From contig NZ_AUAF01000005.1 of NCBI RefSeq assembly GCF_000428585.1, forward strand, positions 30,992 to 94,991: 64,000 nucleotides of DNA, given 5' to 3'. Positions 37,204-47,290 of this stretch are shown here, piece by piece (position 1 is the stretch's first letter; every line of letters begins with the position of its first letter). The translations under genes and the position numbers were made by a program. Source of the stretch: Zooshikella ganghwensis DSM 15267 (GTDB taxonomy: Bacteria > Pseudomonadota > Gammaproteobacteria > Pseudomonadales > Zooshikellaceae). The notes under the pieces are model-generated. The model searched no databases. It was not told the DNA's origin and saw only the letters and a program-made list of their open reading frames with translations.

Positions 37204-37950
37204 AGGTGGGCTGCCTTCAAATCGTACATTTGTTCATATTTTTTCACATTTCTACCCCTAACGGCTAGCACACAAATGTTAATTGAATCACACTTTTAAA
37301 TAAATTAATGTAACATGTTTTATATTTAATATAACTAATTAGAATATAAAACACTGTTTTTACTTTAGTACTACCTTTCCAAAGTAAATCATAAGAATTG
37401 AAAGGTATAGATAGCTAGCACACTAAATGATTTATTCAGGTCATAAATCAGACCCTCAATGTATGCAAAAAGTATAAATGGGAGAAGTATTGCAAATACA
37501 TTTATCCAAACACATAAGCTAGACCCAACTTTAATCAACTAATTAAAATAAACGTATGTTAGACTTTAGGGCACCTATTAAATAATAGTGATTTCTTATG
37601 CATAACTAACCGCAGCCTGGAAAACCATAGTGTATTTGTATAAAAGAGTTTATGGGGAACCGAGGACAGCACTGATAAAGATTTCAAAAAAGGCATTTTT
37701 AGATGTGCCCTTTTTATAAGCTTAATCGGGTTGTTAGATACAAAATAAATAGCCGTCTTAACAATAATCACTTATAAATAAAATACGAACACACAATTTC
37801 AAGAAGTATATTTGAACATGCTTAATCATTTTTATCTGTTTGCAGGTTAAATACTGATCGCTACCATTATTAATATGCATTGTTACTTAAGATGCACGGT
37901 GGTAGCATTTTAATAACTCGTAGCAACCTTTATTAAAGTAGTAACAAGCA
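37204..37950. other. AT-rich intergenic region upstream of torR and the acyltransferase
   Basis: 747 bp, strongly AT-rich, no gene I can support. It includes a tor-box-like decamer at 37230-37239 and an imperfect hairpin AAAAAGGCA/TGCCCTTTTT at 37686-37714. Confidence 0.45.
37230..37239 (+). promoter_or_regulatory. possible tor box upstream of torR
   Basis: TTGTTCATAT matches the E. coli TorR-binding decamer CTGTTCATAT at 9 of 10 bases and lies 27-36 bases before the torR ATG, fitting autoregulation as in E. coli. Only one copy was seen; E. coli has several. Confidence 0.45.
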
Positions 37951-38523
37951 TTGAACCATTTTACAATATTTGACACGCCTGTTTTAAGCTGGTTTTTTCA
38001 CTGGCTCTTCAAACTTATATTACGACTAACTGGCTGGAGGTTCGAAGGCCAGCCTCCCCAGCTAGCTAAATATGTACTCATAGGTGCCCCCCATACCAGT
38101 AACTGGGACTTTTTCTACTTCATTGCAATGGCCTTCCTGTATCGTGCCAAAGTACATTGGCTTGGTAAGCACTCTTTATTTAAAGGACCTCTTGGTCCAA
38201 TTATGCGTTGGCTTGGTGGTATCCCTATCGACCGTACCCAGCGCAATAATCGCGTTCAACAGCTTGTGACTCTTTTCCATCATTCAGAAAACTTCATTCT
38301 TACTATCGCGCCTGAAGGCACTCGCTCTCAAGTGTCCCACTGGAAGTCAGGCTTCTACTATATCGCTGTAGGTGCTAAAGTCCCTTTACAACTAGCTTAT
38401 TTAGACTTCCCCAATAAACGAGGAGGGTTTGGCCCATTAATCTGGCCAACAGGAGATTTTGAAAGAGATCTTTTGGAAATACAGCAATTTTTCCTGCCAT
38501 TTAAAGGAAAAAAGGCGCCATAA
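37951..38523 (+). CDS. PlsC-family acyltransferase
   Basis: 190 residues from a TTG start (an in-frame stop is three codons upstream, so no earlier start exists). HTSNWDFFYF is the HX4D acyltransferase motif and APEGTRSQVSHWKSGFYYIA is motif III. Related to 1-acylglycerol-3-phosphate acyltransferases, in a short subgroup; substrate unknown. The TTG lacks a strong ribosome binding site. Followed 99 bp later by the GCS2-like gene on the same strand. Confidence 0.82.
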   Translation: MNHFTIFDTPVLSWFFHWLFKLILRLTGWRFEGQPPQLAKYVLIGAPHTSNWDFFYFIAMAFLYRAKVHWLGKHSLFKGPLGPIMRWLGGIPIDRTQRNNRVQQLVTLFHHSENFILTIAPEGTRSQVSHWKSGFYYIAVGAKVPLQLAYLDFPNKRGGFGPLIWPTGDFERDLLEIQQFFLPFKGKKAP

Positions 38524-38622
38524 CACAGAACCTAGTTAAAAATCCATAACAAATCAGTATATACTTAGGTTAACAGCAGTAGAGCCATTAAAATCACAAT
38601 AATATTATATGGAAATCATCTC

Positions 38623-40110
38623 ATGGGACTATCTATCAGCCATGATCATTTTACTGCAAATGACTACCTTCTTTTCACAGAAAGGTTGCACGCTAACCTA
38701 TCCACACTGCAAAAACTGCTTCAAAACCCAGACTTTGGACAAGGGCCAGGCTCCATTGGCGCAGAGCTGGAGATGTATATAGTTGATGATGAATGTCGTC
38801 CAACCCACCTTAATCAACGCATTGCTAACCTGATTAACGACCCTCAACTTACCTTAGAGCTTAATCAGTTTAATCTTGAATATAACCTTTCTCCGGTTCA
38901 GATAACGCATCAACCCTTCAGACATATAGCCAAAGAAATAAACTGTGTAGTAAAGCGTCTTAATCTTTGCAGCCAAACGCTAAATGCCCGAATTTTACCT
39001 ATTGGAATCTTACCAACGCTCGAAAAAAAGGATATCAGTGCTGAAGCAATGACAGATATCCCTCGTTATCATGCGTTATCCAAAGCTTTGCGCTCAATCG
39101 GTGATATGCCATTTCAAATCAACATTGATGGTTCTCACCCCCTGCAAATGCTAAGTCCAGATATTACAATGGAAGGTGCTAACACCTCCTTCCAGATTCA
39201 CTACCGAGTATCACCTGAACATTTTGCGAGGCGTTTTAACGCTATACAACTGGTGACACCTATTGTTTTAGCGCTTGGGGCAAATTCTCCTACACTCTTT
39301 GGACATGCTCTATGGCAAGAAACCCGTATTGCGTTATTTAAACACTCCGTTGAAAACAGAAATCATCATAAGTGGCATCATCCAGCACGTGTCAATTTTG
39401 GTACTGGCTGGGTTAGGGAAGGCGCATTTGAATTATTTGCAGAAGCCGTCTATCTATATGCTCCCATATTACCTATTACCAGTCATCATAACAGCCAAGA
39501 ACAGTTAAACCAGGGTATAACACCTGCCCTTGATGAACTACGATTGCATCAAAGCTCGGTATGGCCTTGGAACCGTCCCGTTTATGATCCAGCGGCAAAC
39601 GGCCATTTACGCATTGAAATGCGCGCCCTTCCTGCAGGACCGACAATTGATGATATGGTAGCCAATGCCGCATTTTTAATCGGTATAGCCGAGGGATTGA
39701 ATGATACGATAGAACAACTTATCATCGGTTTACCCTTCAATTATGCTAAATACAATTTTTACGAAGCTGCTAAACAAGGACTCGATGCGGCATTGATTTG
39801 GCCCGATACCAAAAATCATCAATTAAAGGAAATATCCGTCGTCAATTTAGCAACTGAGTTACTACCCATTGCCGAAAAAGGCCTTTACCAAATAGGCATT
39901 GCGGAAGATGAAGTACGCTGGTTACTGGGTAATATTGAGCAAAGGTTAGAGCAAAAGATTAATGGCGCCTCATGGCAATTAAAAATGCTCAACCAGCTCA
40001 AACGCAAATATCACACGACTGATGCCTTAAAGTACTTAACTGAACACTATATCCAAAACTTTAATAATTATGCTTCTATCGTAGAGTGGCCTGAACAACC
40101 ATGCCAGTAA
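38623..40110 (+). CDS. glutamate-cysteine ligase family (GCS2-like) protein
   Basis: 495 residues. PGSIGAELEMYIVD corresponds to the GCS2 active-site ExE metal motif; QINIDGSHPLQM, TSFQIHYRVS, LGANSPTLFG and RIEMRALPAGPT are the expected catalytic strands. Family members join an amino acid to glutamate or cysteine using ATP. The true substrate is unknown, and classic GshA is a different subfamily. It overlaps the aspartoacylase-like gene by 10 bp, so the two act together. Confidence 0.82.
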   Translation: MGLSISHDHFTANDYLLFTERLHANLSTLQKLLQNPDFGQGPGSIGAELEMYIVDDECRPTHLNQRIANLINDPQLTLELNQFNLEYNLSPVQITHQPFRHIAKEINCVVKRLNLCSQTLNARILPIGILPTLEKKDISAEAMTDIPRYHALSKALRSIGDMPFQINIDGSHPLQMLSPDITMEGANTSFQIHYRVSPEHFARRFNAIQLVTPIVLALGANSPTLFGHALWQETRIALFKHSVENRNHHKWHHPARVNFGTGWVREGAFELFAEAVYLYAPILPITSHHNSQEQLNQGITPALDELRLHQSSVWPWNRPVYDPAANGHLRIEMRALPAGPTIDDMVANAAFLIGIAEGLNDTIEQLIIGLPFNYAKYNFYEAAKQGLDAALIWPDTKNHQLKEISVVNLATELLPIAEKGLYQIGIAEDEVRWLLGNIEQRLEQKINGASWQLKMLNQLKRKYHTTDALKYLTEHYIQNFNNYASIVEWPEQPCQ

Positions 40111-41135
40111 ACCGTCGTCTATTACATGTTATTGAAAATCCACAGTTACAACAGTGGCCAACAACACCTGAATTATTTTTGGAGCAGTTGTCTTATCCCA
40201 CCCTTTTTTGGATTCAGGGTAAAGATACTTCACGTCATCGAGCAATTGTGACATTGCTTCATGGGAATGAACCCTCTGGACTGATTGCCATTCACAAATG
40301 GTTGACCCACTCGTTCTTTACCCCGGCAGTGAATACCATCATTATTATTGCCGCGGTACAAACAGCACTTACATCACCACGATTTAGCTACCGCCACTTA
40401 CCTCATATAAGGGATCTGAATCGCTGTTTTAATGGTCCCTACGATGACTTAGCAGGCTTTTTAGCTGAAAGCATTTTAACCCACTTAGATCATTATCAAC
40501 CGGAAGCTATTATTGATATACATAATACCTCTGGTAAAGGACCTGATTTTTCTGTTTCTATTTCTGCAGATCAGCAGCATCAACAACTTGTTTCCCTCTT
40601 CACTAACCAAATGATTATTACTGAAATAAAACTAGGGGCACTAATGGAATTAAGCGAGCGGAGTGTCCCTTCTGTTACCATAGAATGTGGTGGCGCAAAT
40701 TGTAATACATCTCATGCTGTTGCCTATCAAGGGTTAATTCGCTATCTACAGGAAGAAAACCTTTATAGTACAGTTATCCCCAAAGCACTGGAAATCATGT
40801 ACCACCCTGTCCGTTTACAGGTGAAGGAAAACACGATCATCAACTATGCAAGTCAATATTGCTCTTATACTGACTTAACATTACGCGAAGATATTGAGCT
40901 GTTTAACTTTGGTGTTATTACCCCAGAAATGCCACTGGGTTGGACAAAGCATAACAGTCGAGGTATTTTTCAACTGCTAAATGCGGCAGGCAAGAATGCC
41001 TTTGAAGAATACTTCTGTATTAAAGAACATACCCTTTATCCAACACAAAGCTTAAAACTATTTATGATAACTCGAAATCCCACTATTGCAGTGGAAGACT
41101 GTTTACTCTACGCAGTTAAAGTTCCCCCTTTATAA
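40101..41135 (+). CDS. succinylglutamate desuccinylase/aspartoacylase family protein
   Basis: 344 residues. LLHGNEPSGL provides the zinc-binding His and Glu, IDIHNTSGKGPDFSV the second His, and VTIECGGANCN the catalytic glutamate, as in AstE/AspA zinc carboxypeptidase-like amidohydrolases. They remove acyl groups from amino acids. It starts inside the preceding GCS2-like gene. The combination suggests synthesis and trimming of an amino-acid conjugate; this is inference. Confidence 0.82.
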   Translation: MPVNRRLLHVIENPQLQQWPTTPELFLEQLSYPTLFWIQGKDTSRHRAIVTLLHGNEPSGLIAIHKWLTHSFFTPAVNTIIIIAAVQTALTSPRFSYRHLPHIRDLNRCFNGPYDDLAGFLAESILTHLDHYQPEAIIDIHNTSGKGPDFSVSISADQQHQQLVSLFTNQMIITEIKLGALMELSERSVPSVTIECGGANCNTSHAVAYQGLIRYLQEENLYSTVIPKALEIMYHPVRLQVKENTIINYASQYCSYTDLTLREDIELFNFGVITPEMPLGWTKHNSRGIFQLLNAAGKNAFEEYFCIKEHTLYPTQSLKLFMITRNPTIAVEDCLLYAVKVPPL

Positions 41136-41172
41136 GGATAACGGCAATGGTTGCCCTGATAGCTGAATATAT

Positions 41173-41934
41173 TTAATTCGGTAATGTGGCAACCACAAAA
41201 ATCGAAGCACACAGTGCTGGATACTCATCCCCTAATTTGAAACACCCTTCCAGAAAAGCATCATCAATTATTTTTTGCTCATAGGCTTTGTCTAATTGAA
41301 AGTTAGCTAACGGTTTAAAGCAAATACCACCACTTTCGATAATGGTTAGTCCCACCCTGTCAACTTCATCAGAGAGAGTATGCAAAGCATACGTCCGATA
41401 ATGCCCATGCAACCGCTCACCGTCAGTAACAGCCTCTGGCTCCGAGATTAAACCCATTTTTACAGCAATTTGTCGAGATGCAGCCATGGCATTAGGACAA
41501 GCGATAAATAGTCTTCCCTGTGGTGCTAACCATTGTTTTATACGTTGGAAGAGTTCACTGGGTACTTCAATATGCTCTAAAACATGAAGCAAAAAGACCG
41601 CATCAAACTGCTGATTCAGTTGTAAATTCTCAAACCGCTCGCAAATAACCTCAATAGACTCAGTCGCCGCTAATGAATATGAAGAAAATAAGTGACGGGT
41701 TTTTTCTGCAGCTTTTTCTGCACCTTCAACTAATGTTAACTGACTAAAGTATGGCTGTATTAACGTGGAAAAAGCACCTTCAAAACAGCCCAACTCTAAT
41801 GCTGTATTTGGCTTATCAGAAAAGTATGGCAAAAACTTACGCACCATAAACTGATGCATTTGACGGTCAAACTGATAAAAATAATCTCGCTCTTGATTAT
41901 TCTCTGTCAATTTATCTAAGTCTAGGTTATCCAT
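41173..41934 (-). CDS. class I SAM-dependent methyltransferase
   Basis: 253 residues with motif I ALELGCFEGAFSTLI, TLVEGAEKAAE (acidic residue for SAM), DAVFLLHVLEHIE and APQGRLFIACPNAMA. Substrate unknown. It sits just downstream of the DegT aminotransferase (61 bp gap) and next to flgL, where flagellin-modification genes are often found. Confidence 0.85.
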   Translation of the reverse strand: MDNLDLDKLTENNQERDYFYQFDRQMHQFMVRKFLPYFSDKPNTALELGCFEGAFSTLIQPYFSQLTLVEGAEKAAEKTRHLFSSYSLAATESIEVICERFENLQLNQQFDAVFLLHVLEHIEVPSELFQRIKQWLAPQGRLFIACPNAMAASRQIAVKMGLISEPEAVTDGERLHGHYRTYALHTLSDEVDRVGLTIIESGGICFKPLANFQLDKAYEQKIIDDAFLEGCFKLGDEYPALCASIFVVATLPN

Positions 41935-41995
41935 ATTATTTATTACAACGTTCCGCGAGTAGTCAATAACAAAGACACTTTAAATAGTAGAGTTG

Positions 41996-43072
41996 TTAAA
42001 TTGATGACAACACAGTTTCACAAATTAAATCTAGCTGGTTTTGCGTTAACTCCGCATATAAAGGTAAGCACAATGTGGTAGCAGCAACCTGTTGTGCATT
42101 AGGTGTGTTATTAGGAGCGCCATGACAGGGCAAAACATCCAGGCTCGGATAAAAATAACGGCGCGGAAAAATATTTTTTGCTTCAAGTTGTTGCTTGACA
42201 TTAAGTAAGCTGTGCTCACTTGATAGATTCACTGGTGCATAAGCACCATTTGTAGAAGCATTCATACACCATTGCTGCCATTTAATACCAGAGTGATCCA
42301 ATCGCTGCTGGTAGTACTGCAAGTGACTTTTCCGCAGCCGGATGCAATCATCAATTTCCTGCAAATTAGCAAGCCCTACCGCTGCGTGTAATTCAGACAT
42401 TTTTGCATTAATGCCAACGTCTGCTACCTGTTCTGGCCCTGCAATACCGAAGTTGATTAAACGTTTCAAGCGCGCAGCTAAATCAGGGTCACCAACAATA
42501 ACGCCCCCTCCTTCTACCGTGTGAAAGAGTTTTGTCGCATGAAAACTTACAGCTGTGCCCATGCCCATACCTAACAGGCTTTGCTCCCCATACTGAATAC
42601 CAAAGCCATGGGCACCGTCATACAAAACCGGTAGTTTATATTGTTCACCCAGGGTTGCTAACGCTTCTATATTACAAGGATTACCATAAACATGTGTCGC
42701 CAGAATCGCTGAAGTTTGAGGGGTAATTAAGTCTTCAACTTTATTAGGATCAATTGTCCAATCTGCTAAATTAATATCTGCAAATTTTGGTTCTAAACCA
42801 CTCCATCGAATGGCCGCAGCAGTCGCTGGAAAGGTATAACTGGTCGTGATTATTTCACCTTTTAACCCTAATCCTCGCATTAATAACATTAAAGCAAGTG
42901 TACCATTGGCCATGAGTACAAGGTGATTAATATTGAGATATTGTTCTAACGCAGAGGTTAACTGTTGCTCTAAGGGACCAAAGTTTGTTAAATACGCTGT
43001 ATCATATAATTGGTTTATATAAGCTTCGAGTTTTTCTCTGGAAGGAAGGTGTGATCGTGTTACATTGATCAT
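41996..43072 (-). CDS. DegT/DnrJ/EryC1/StrS-family sugar aminotransferase
   Basis: 358 residues; PLP-dependent fold type I with TSYTFPATAAAIRWSGLEP, VLYDGAHGFG (PLP-binding Asp region) and FHATKLFHTVEGGGVI carrying the Schiff-base lysine. These enzymes transaminate nucleotide keto-sugars used in surface or flagellin glycans. Near flgL and a methyltransferase; a flagellin glycosylation role is plausible but unproven. Confidence 0.88.
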   Translation of the reverse strand: MINVTRSHLPSREKLEAYINQLYDTAYLTNFGPLEQQLTSALEQYLNINHLVLMANGTLALMLLMRGLGLKGEIITTSYTFPATAAAIRWSGLEPKFADINLADWTIDPNKVEDLITPQTSAILATHVYGNPCNIEALATLGEQYKLPVLYDGAHGFGIQYGEQSLLGMGMGTAVSFHATKLFHTVEGGGVIVGDPDLAARLKRLINFGIAGPEQVADVGINAKMSELHAAVGLANLQEIDDCIRLRKSHLQYYQQRLDHSGIKWQQWCMNASTNGAYAPVNLSSEHSLLNVKQQLEAKNIFPRRYFYPSLDVLPCHGAPNNTPNAQQVAATTLCLPLYAELTQNQLDLICETVLSSI

Positions 43073-43198
43073 ATTATTGAATCCCTCTCAGCCAACTCAC
43101 AACAAATATATATACCCTTCATCAGAATAGACGGTATTTAGGTTTTTCGCCTCTTAAATTGCACTTTTATGATATAACCTTCTGCCAAGAAAATACTT

Positions 43199-44437
43199 TT
43201 ATAACTGATTAAATAGCGACAAATTAGTAATGGCTACATAGCTCTGTTGTGCTGCTTGTAATAAGTAGTTTTCAAATGAGAGTCTACTAATAGCTTCAGC
43301 CTCATCGACATAGAGTAACTCTGCAAGCAGCTCTTCACTGACAATTTCAACATCTTCTTGTAAGTTGCGTGTCGACTCAACTGTATTTAAACGTCCTCCA
43401 ATTTTAGCCTGCGTATCAGTAATACTCTCAATGGTATTATCAATATTGATCAGCGTATCTGAAACAAGCTGAGCAAGTAACTGTCGTCCTTGTTCATCAT
43501 TCGCTGAGTTATTCAGAGCATCTTGCAGTCGTTTTGTGGTCGTTAAAACATCTTGCTTATCACTGGTTTTCAGAAAAAAACTATCTCCTTGATTAGGAAC
43601 GCCATCAATGTCTACCGTCATTCCCTTGATTGTAATACTATCACCTGATGCAAATGGCTGATTGGAGACCAATGTTATCCCGCCATTGGCCGTTTTAACG
43701 GTATAATTTGGTCCATTCGGTACAACTGCCGTTTCTGGGTTGAAAGTAATGATGATATCTTCAGGGTAAAATGCATCTAACTCAGTTTGATCAACGATCT
43801 GACCAACACTGATTCTTGCAGGAGGGTTTGCAGTATTTGAGTCACTTGCAGAAGTTAAAAAGGTTTTTTGCGCACTCGGTATATCCACAAAAATCCCTTT
43901 GCCCGAATCATTAATAGCTACCGTAGTGCTCGCGGCTATTTGTAAGAAACGCTGTCCTTCATCACCCGTAAATTCAAACCCTCCTCCCGTTTTTTCAATA
44001 AAAGGAGGCTGGTCTGCCTGAAAACCTGCGAAAATATAAACACCTGCTGCATCTTTTCGGTTTAAACTGTCTTGCAACTCCTGCAAGCGCACTTCAACCT
44101 CATCCGCTATTGCCTGTTTATCCTGTTCCGTTAAAATGCCATCTCCTGCTTGTATAGTTAACTCTCTTAATCGCTGCATAATATTAACGACACCCGTTAA
44201 TACCGCTTCTTCCAGTTTTAAATTATTTTCAGCGCCACCCAAATTACGTTTATATTGATCGAGTATTGCTAACTCCTGATTAACCGCTAAAACTTTTGTC
44301 GTGGCAACAGGATCATCTCCAGGACTTACAATGCGACGTCCCGAAGCAACTTGTTGTTGGGTATTAACAACCCGCTCATTGTTTTTTATAATTTGATCCA
44401 AGCCTGCTTTAAAAATATCAATATTTGAAATTCGCAT
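43199..44437 (-). CDS. flgL: flagellar hook-associated protein 3 (FlgL)
   Basis: 412 residues, longer than the ~310 of E. coli FlgL owing to a central insertion. N-terminal ISNIDIFKAGLDQI and RRIVSPGDDPVATTKVLAV are flagellin-like; the C-terminal coiled coil reads LSFENYLLQAAQQSYVAI. Forms the hook-filament junction with FlgK. 57 bp after flgK. Confidence 0.93.
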   Translation of the reverse strand: MRISNIDIFKAGLDQIIKNNERVVNTQQQVASGRRIVSPGDDPVATTKVLAVNQELAILDQYKRNLGGAENNLKLEEAVLTGVVNIMQRLRELTIQAGDGILTEQDKQAIADEVEVRLQELQDSLNRKDAAGVYIFAGFQADQPPFIEKTGGGFEFTGDEGQRFLQIAASTTVAINDSGKGIFVDIPSAQKTFLTSASDSNTANPPARISVGQIVDQTELDAFYPEDIIITFNPETAVVPNGPNYTVKTANGGITLVSNQPFASGDSITIKGMTVDIDGVPNQGDSFFLKTSDKQDVLTTTKRLQDALNNSANDEQGRQLLAQLVSDTLINIDNTIESITDTQAKIGGRLNTVESTRNLQEDVEIVSEELLAELLYVDEAEAISRLSFENYLLQAAQQSYVAITNLSLFNQL

Positions 44438-44493
44438 TGTCTTACTCTCACGCTTAGACCATTTACGTTAACTAAAACGAAAGGTTTTAATGT

Positions 44494-47256
44494 CTAAAAT
44501 GCATTTAACAAAGTGTCAAATATTTCTCGTGCTACATTAATCACCTGCGCAGAAGCATTATAAGCCTGCTGAAATCGAATTAAGTTCGCCGCTTCCTCAT
44601 CCATATTCACACCAGAATCCGAATTACGCAGACTAACTGTCTGGTTTAGTAAGGCTTCACTGGCATCCAAATCAATACGAGCTTGGCTGGCATTAACGCC
44701 AATAAACTCAACGAGTTGACCATAACCTTCTGAGTAACTGGCAGTACCTCCCAAAATAGTTTTTTGGGTTGCCAGGTTCGCCATTTTAAAACCGTTGCGA
44801 TTATCTGAAGTACCATTTTCATTAAAATCAATAGTAAATGTATCATTCGCTTCTGGCCGTCCTTGTAACGTTACCTGAAACCCTTTGAATGAAGACTTTG
44901 CAAAGCTAAAGCTTGAGGTATCACCAAAAATGCTACTCACAAAAGGTGTTGTCCTGAAAGATACACCCTCTGTCATAGTCACATCTAAACTGCCACCAAT
45001 GGTGACAGCTGTTGCATTAGCTGGGCCTGACCCCGTTAAAGTTTGCGTCGACAACGCTGCGCCTGTTTGACCATTACTCACCACAAAGCTGTCCGCAGCA
45101 TCGGCCGTCATTTGCACATCTAAGTCGACACCTGTAGTAGCATAGATTTTTAAGGTAGGTACAGGAGGTGCTCCAGGTGTTTCTGAAACAACCGCGTAAA
45201 TGCCCTGATTGGTTAAATTACCATTATTATTAATGCGGTCTGCCAAGACTTGGATATAATCCTCATTTTTTAAAGGGTCTACATCCGGCACAGGCACTGT
45301 GCCTAATGCTGAATTGGTGAGACTTTCTCCATTAATGCTTAACTCAATCGCCGTGCCAGAACCACCAATAATATTGGTGATCTCAACTTGGTTAAACGCA
45401 TTAGCGGAAACTCCGTCAACCTGGCTCAACTGGTTTGCAATTTCCTGAGCCGTGGCATTAGCCAACGTATTGACTGTAGAGGTAGTTACTATTCCTGTAT
45501 CAGGGTCACGATTAGACACTGTAATCGTTTGCGCAGAATAACCATTTACTGGATTTGGTACAGCAGGCAGTGCCACTGTTACAGGTGCACTCACTAATCC
45601 CACATCACCTGTTCCCCGAGCTTGACTGGTCGCAATAGTCTGCCCTTGGTCCAGGGTAAAAACATCTTTAGGCGAGCCAGGAATAAACACCTGATTACGA
45701 ATCGGTGGATCCAGTTGTTTTGGGTTACTGGGGTCTGAGTTATCTAATACATCATAAGTCGTAGGTGTGGTAAATCGAATAATCAAGGGTGGCGTTAATT
45801 GACCGCTTGTTGCAAATGCAGGTAAAAAATTACCAGTCTCTGCATCATACACCTGGAATACATCACCTTGAGAAATAGAACCTGTGCCTTGATTCGTGGT
45901 CGATGTCTGAGTTCTGATCGCAGCAGCAAAGGCCAATTCACGAGGATCGTTCATTTCAACCTCAAACTCACTGGCTGCATTCCGCGTAGGTTCTAAAAAA
46001 AACTCATCCCCCCGCTGAAAGCTTCCTGCTTCGAAAGCAATGCGCATACCATCCACTTCAACAGTTTCAGGAAATAAACCACTTAAAGAAGCTTGCAGTG
46101 CAATTGAGTTATCGCTATCACGCCGTATCGTAAATGTCGAGTTATCAATAAATTCTACCGTATAATTAGTCGCTTTTAAGCTCTGAACATCATCAATGCT
46201 AATGCTAATCACTCGATCAACAGGTGGCGTATTATTAGGACTTGCCGTCACTCGATCCAATGTCGCCTGTCGATCATTAACATCATTAAATATTCTTCCA
46301 CCAAAACTACTGGATAAATCCAGCCCCATGCGTTGCTGGTCATTTACCGTTTTACCAACAGCTAGCGCAACCAGTCCTAAATTATTAAAGGCTGGCTGCA
46401 AAATATTATCCCGATAATCCAACAAGCCACCTAACATGCCACCTGTTATCTGATTATCCAGTACTTGCTCTGTCCCTTGTAAAACTATATTCACTCCAGC
46501 ACTTTCTGTTTTTGCAGGTAATGTCGATAGGTTATTTGCACTTACCCCAACAACCAACGACTGACCTTTACCAATAAAGACATTCAGAGTATTGTCATCC
46601 TGTTCAATGACCTGAACAGAAACAATTTCTGATAACTGTCTTATTAATTCATCCCGTTTATCCAGCAAGTCGTTAGGATCTCCACCACTGCCTTGCTGGG
46701 TTACAATTTGCCGGTTTAATTCAGCAACGCCTGCCGCCAACGAATTAACTTGCTCAACCAGTGCTTCAATTTCCTGGTTTATTGCTCTATTTTGCGATTC
46801 CATCGTGCTTTGTACTGTCGTAAAGCGACTGGCTAATCCACTGGCTTCTGTAAGCACTAACTGTCGAGCAGGAATAGATGTTGGATTTTCGGAAGCTGCT
46901 TGAAGCGCGTTAAAGAATTTATCTAGCCCAACATTTAATCCTGTCGTTTCATCGGCTAATAATGAGTCAAGCTGTCGTATATTAAGGTCAAAGGAACTTA
47001 ACTGGGAATGAGTAGACGTATCTTGACGTAATTGATTAATGACAAATTGACTGGCAAACCGACGAATATCTTCAACAAAAACACCACTCCCTTGATAATA
47101 GTTAGCTATTCGCTGTTCCTGTGCTGTCGTAAAAACAGCCTCTTGCCGGGAGTATCCGGGGGTATTTACATTGGCAATATTATGTCCAGTGGTATTCAAC
47201 GCGCGTTGATATGCCTGTAAGCCACTGGTACCAATTTGTAGTAAATTGCCTGCCAT
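44494..47256 (-). CDS. flgK: flagellar hook-associated protein 1 (FlgK)
   Basis: 920 residues. The N-terminal LLQIGTSGLQAYQRALNTTG and TPGYSRQEAVF, and the C-terminal VNMDEEAANLIRFQQAYNAS, are diagnostic. E. coli FlgK has about 547 residues; the extra ~370 lie in the variable central domain (about residues 330-800), a large surface-exposed insertion. Forms the first junction protein ring on the hook. Confidence 0.95.
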   Translation of the reverse strand: MAGNLLQIGTSGLQAYQRALNTTGHNIANVNTPGYSRQEAVFTTAQEQRIANYYQGSGVFVEDIRRFASQFVINQLRQDTSTHSQLSSFDLNIRQLDSLLADETTGLNVGLDKFFNALQAASENPTSIPARQLVLTEASGLASRFTTVQSTMESQNRAINQEIEALVEQVNSLAAGVAELNRQIVTQQGSGGDPNDLLDKRDELIRQLSEIVSVQVIEQDDNTLNVFIGKGQSLVVGVSANNLSTLPAKTESAGVNIVLQGTEQVLDNQITGGMLGGLLDYRDNILQPAFNNLGLVALAVGKTVNDQQRMGLDLSSSFGGRIFNDVNDRQATLDRVTASPNNTPPVDRVISISIDDVQSLKATNYTVEFIDNSTFTIRRDSDNSIALQASLSGLFPETVEVDGMRIAFEAGSFQRGDEFFLEPTRNAASEFEVEMNDPRELAFAAAIRTQTSTTNQGTGSISQGDVFQVYDAETGNFLPAFATSGQLTPPLIIRFTTPTTYDVLDNSDPSNPKQLDPPIRNQVFIPGSPKDVFTLDQGQTIATSQARGTGDVGLVSAPVTVALPAVPNPVNGYSAQTITVSNRDPDTGIVTTSTVNTLANATAQEIANQLSQVDGVSANAFNQVEITNIIGGSGTAIELSINGESLTNSALGTVPVPDVDPLKNEDYIQVLADRINNNGNLTNQGIYAVVSETPGAPPVPTLKIYATTGVDLDVQMTADAADSFVVSNGQTGAALSTQTLTGSGPANATAVTIGGSLDVTMTEGVSFRTTPFVSSIFGDTSSFSFAKSSFKGFQVTLQGRPEANDTFTIDFNENGTSDNRNGFKMANLATQKTILGGTASYSEGYGQLVEFIGVNASQARIDLDASEALLNQTVSLRNSDSGVNMDEEAANLIRFQQAYNASAQVINVAREIFDTLLNAF

Positions 47257-47290
47257 TGTGGTTGACCTTCATTCCTCGTGCCAACAGCCA

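Noticed and set aside
37559..37771. 70-codon minus-strand frame upstream of the acyltransferase
   Set aside because: AT-rich, no ribosome binding site, no recognisable motif.
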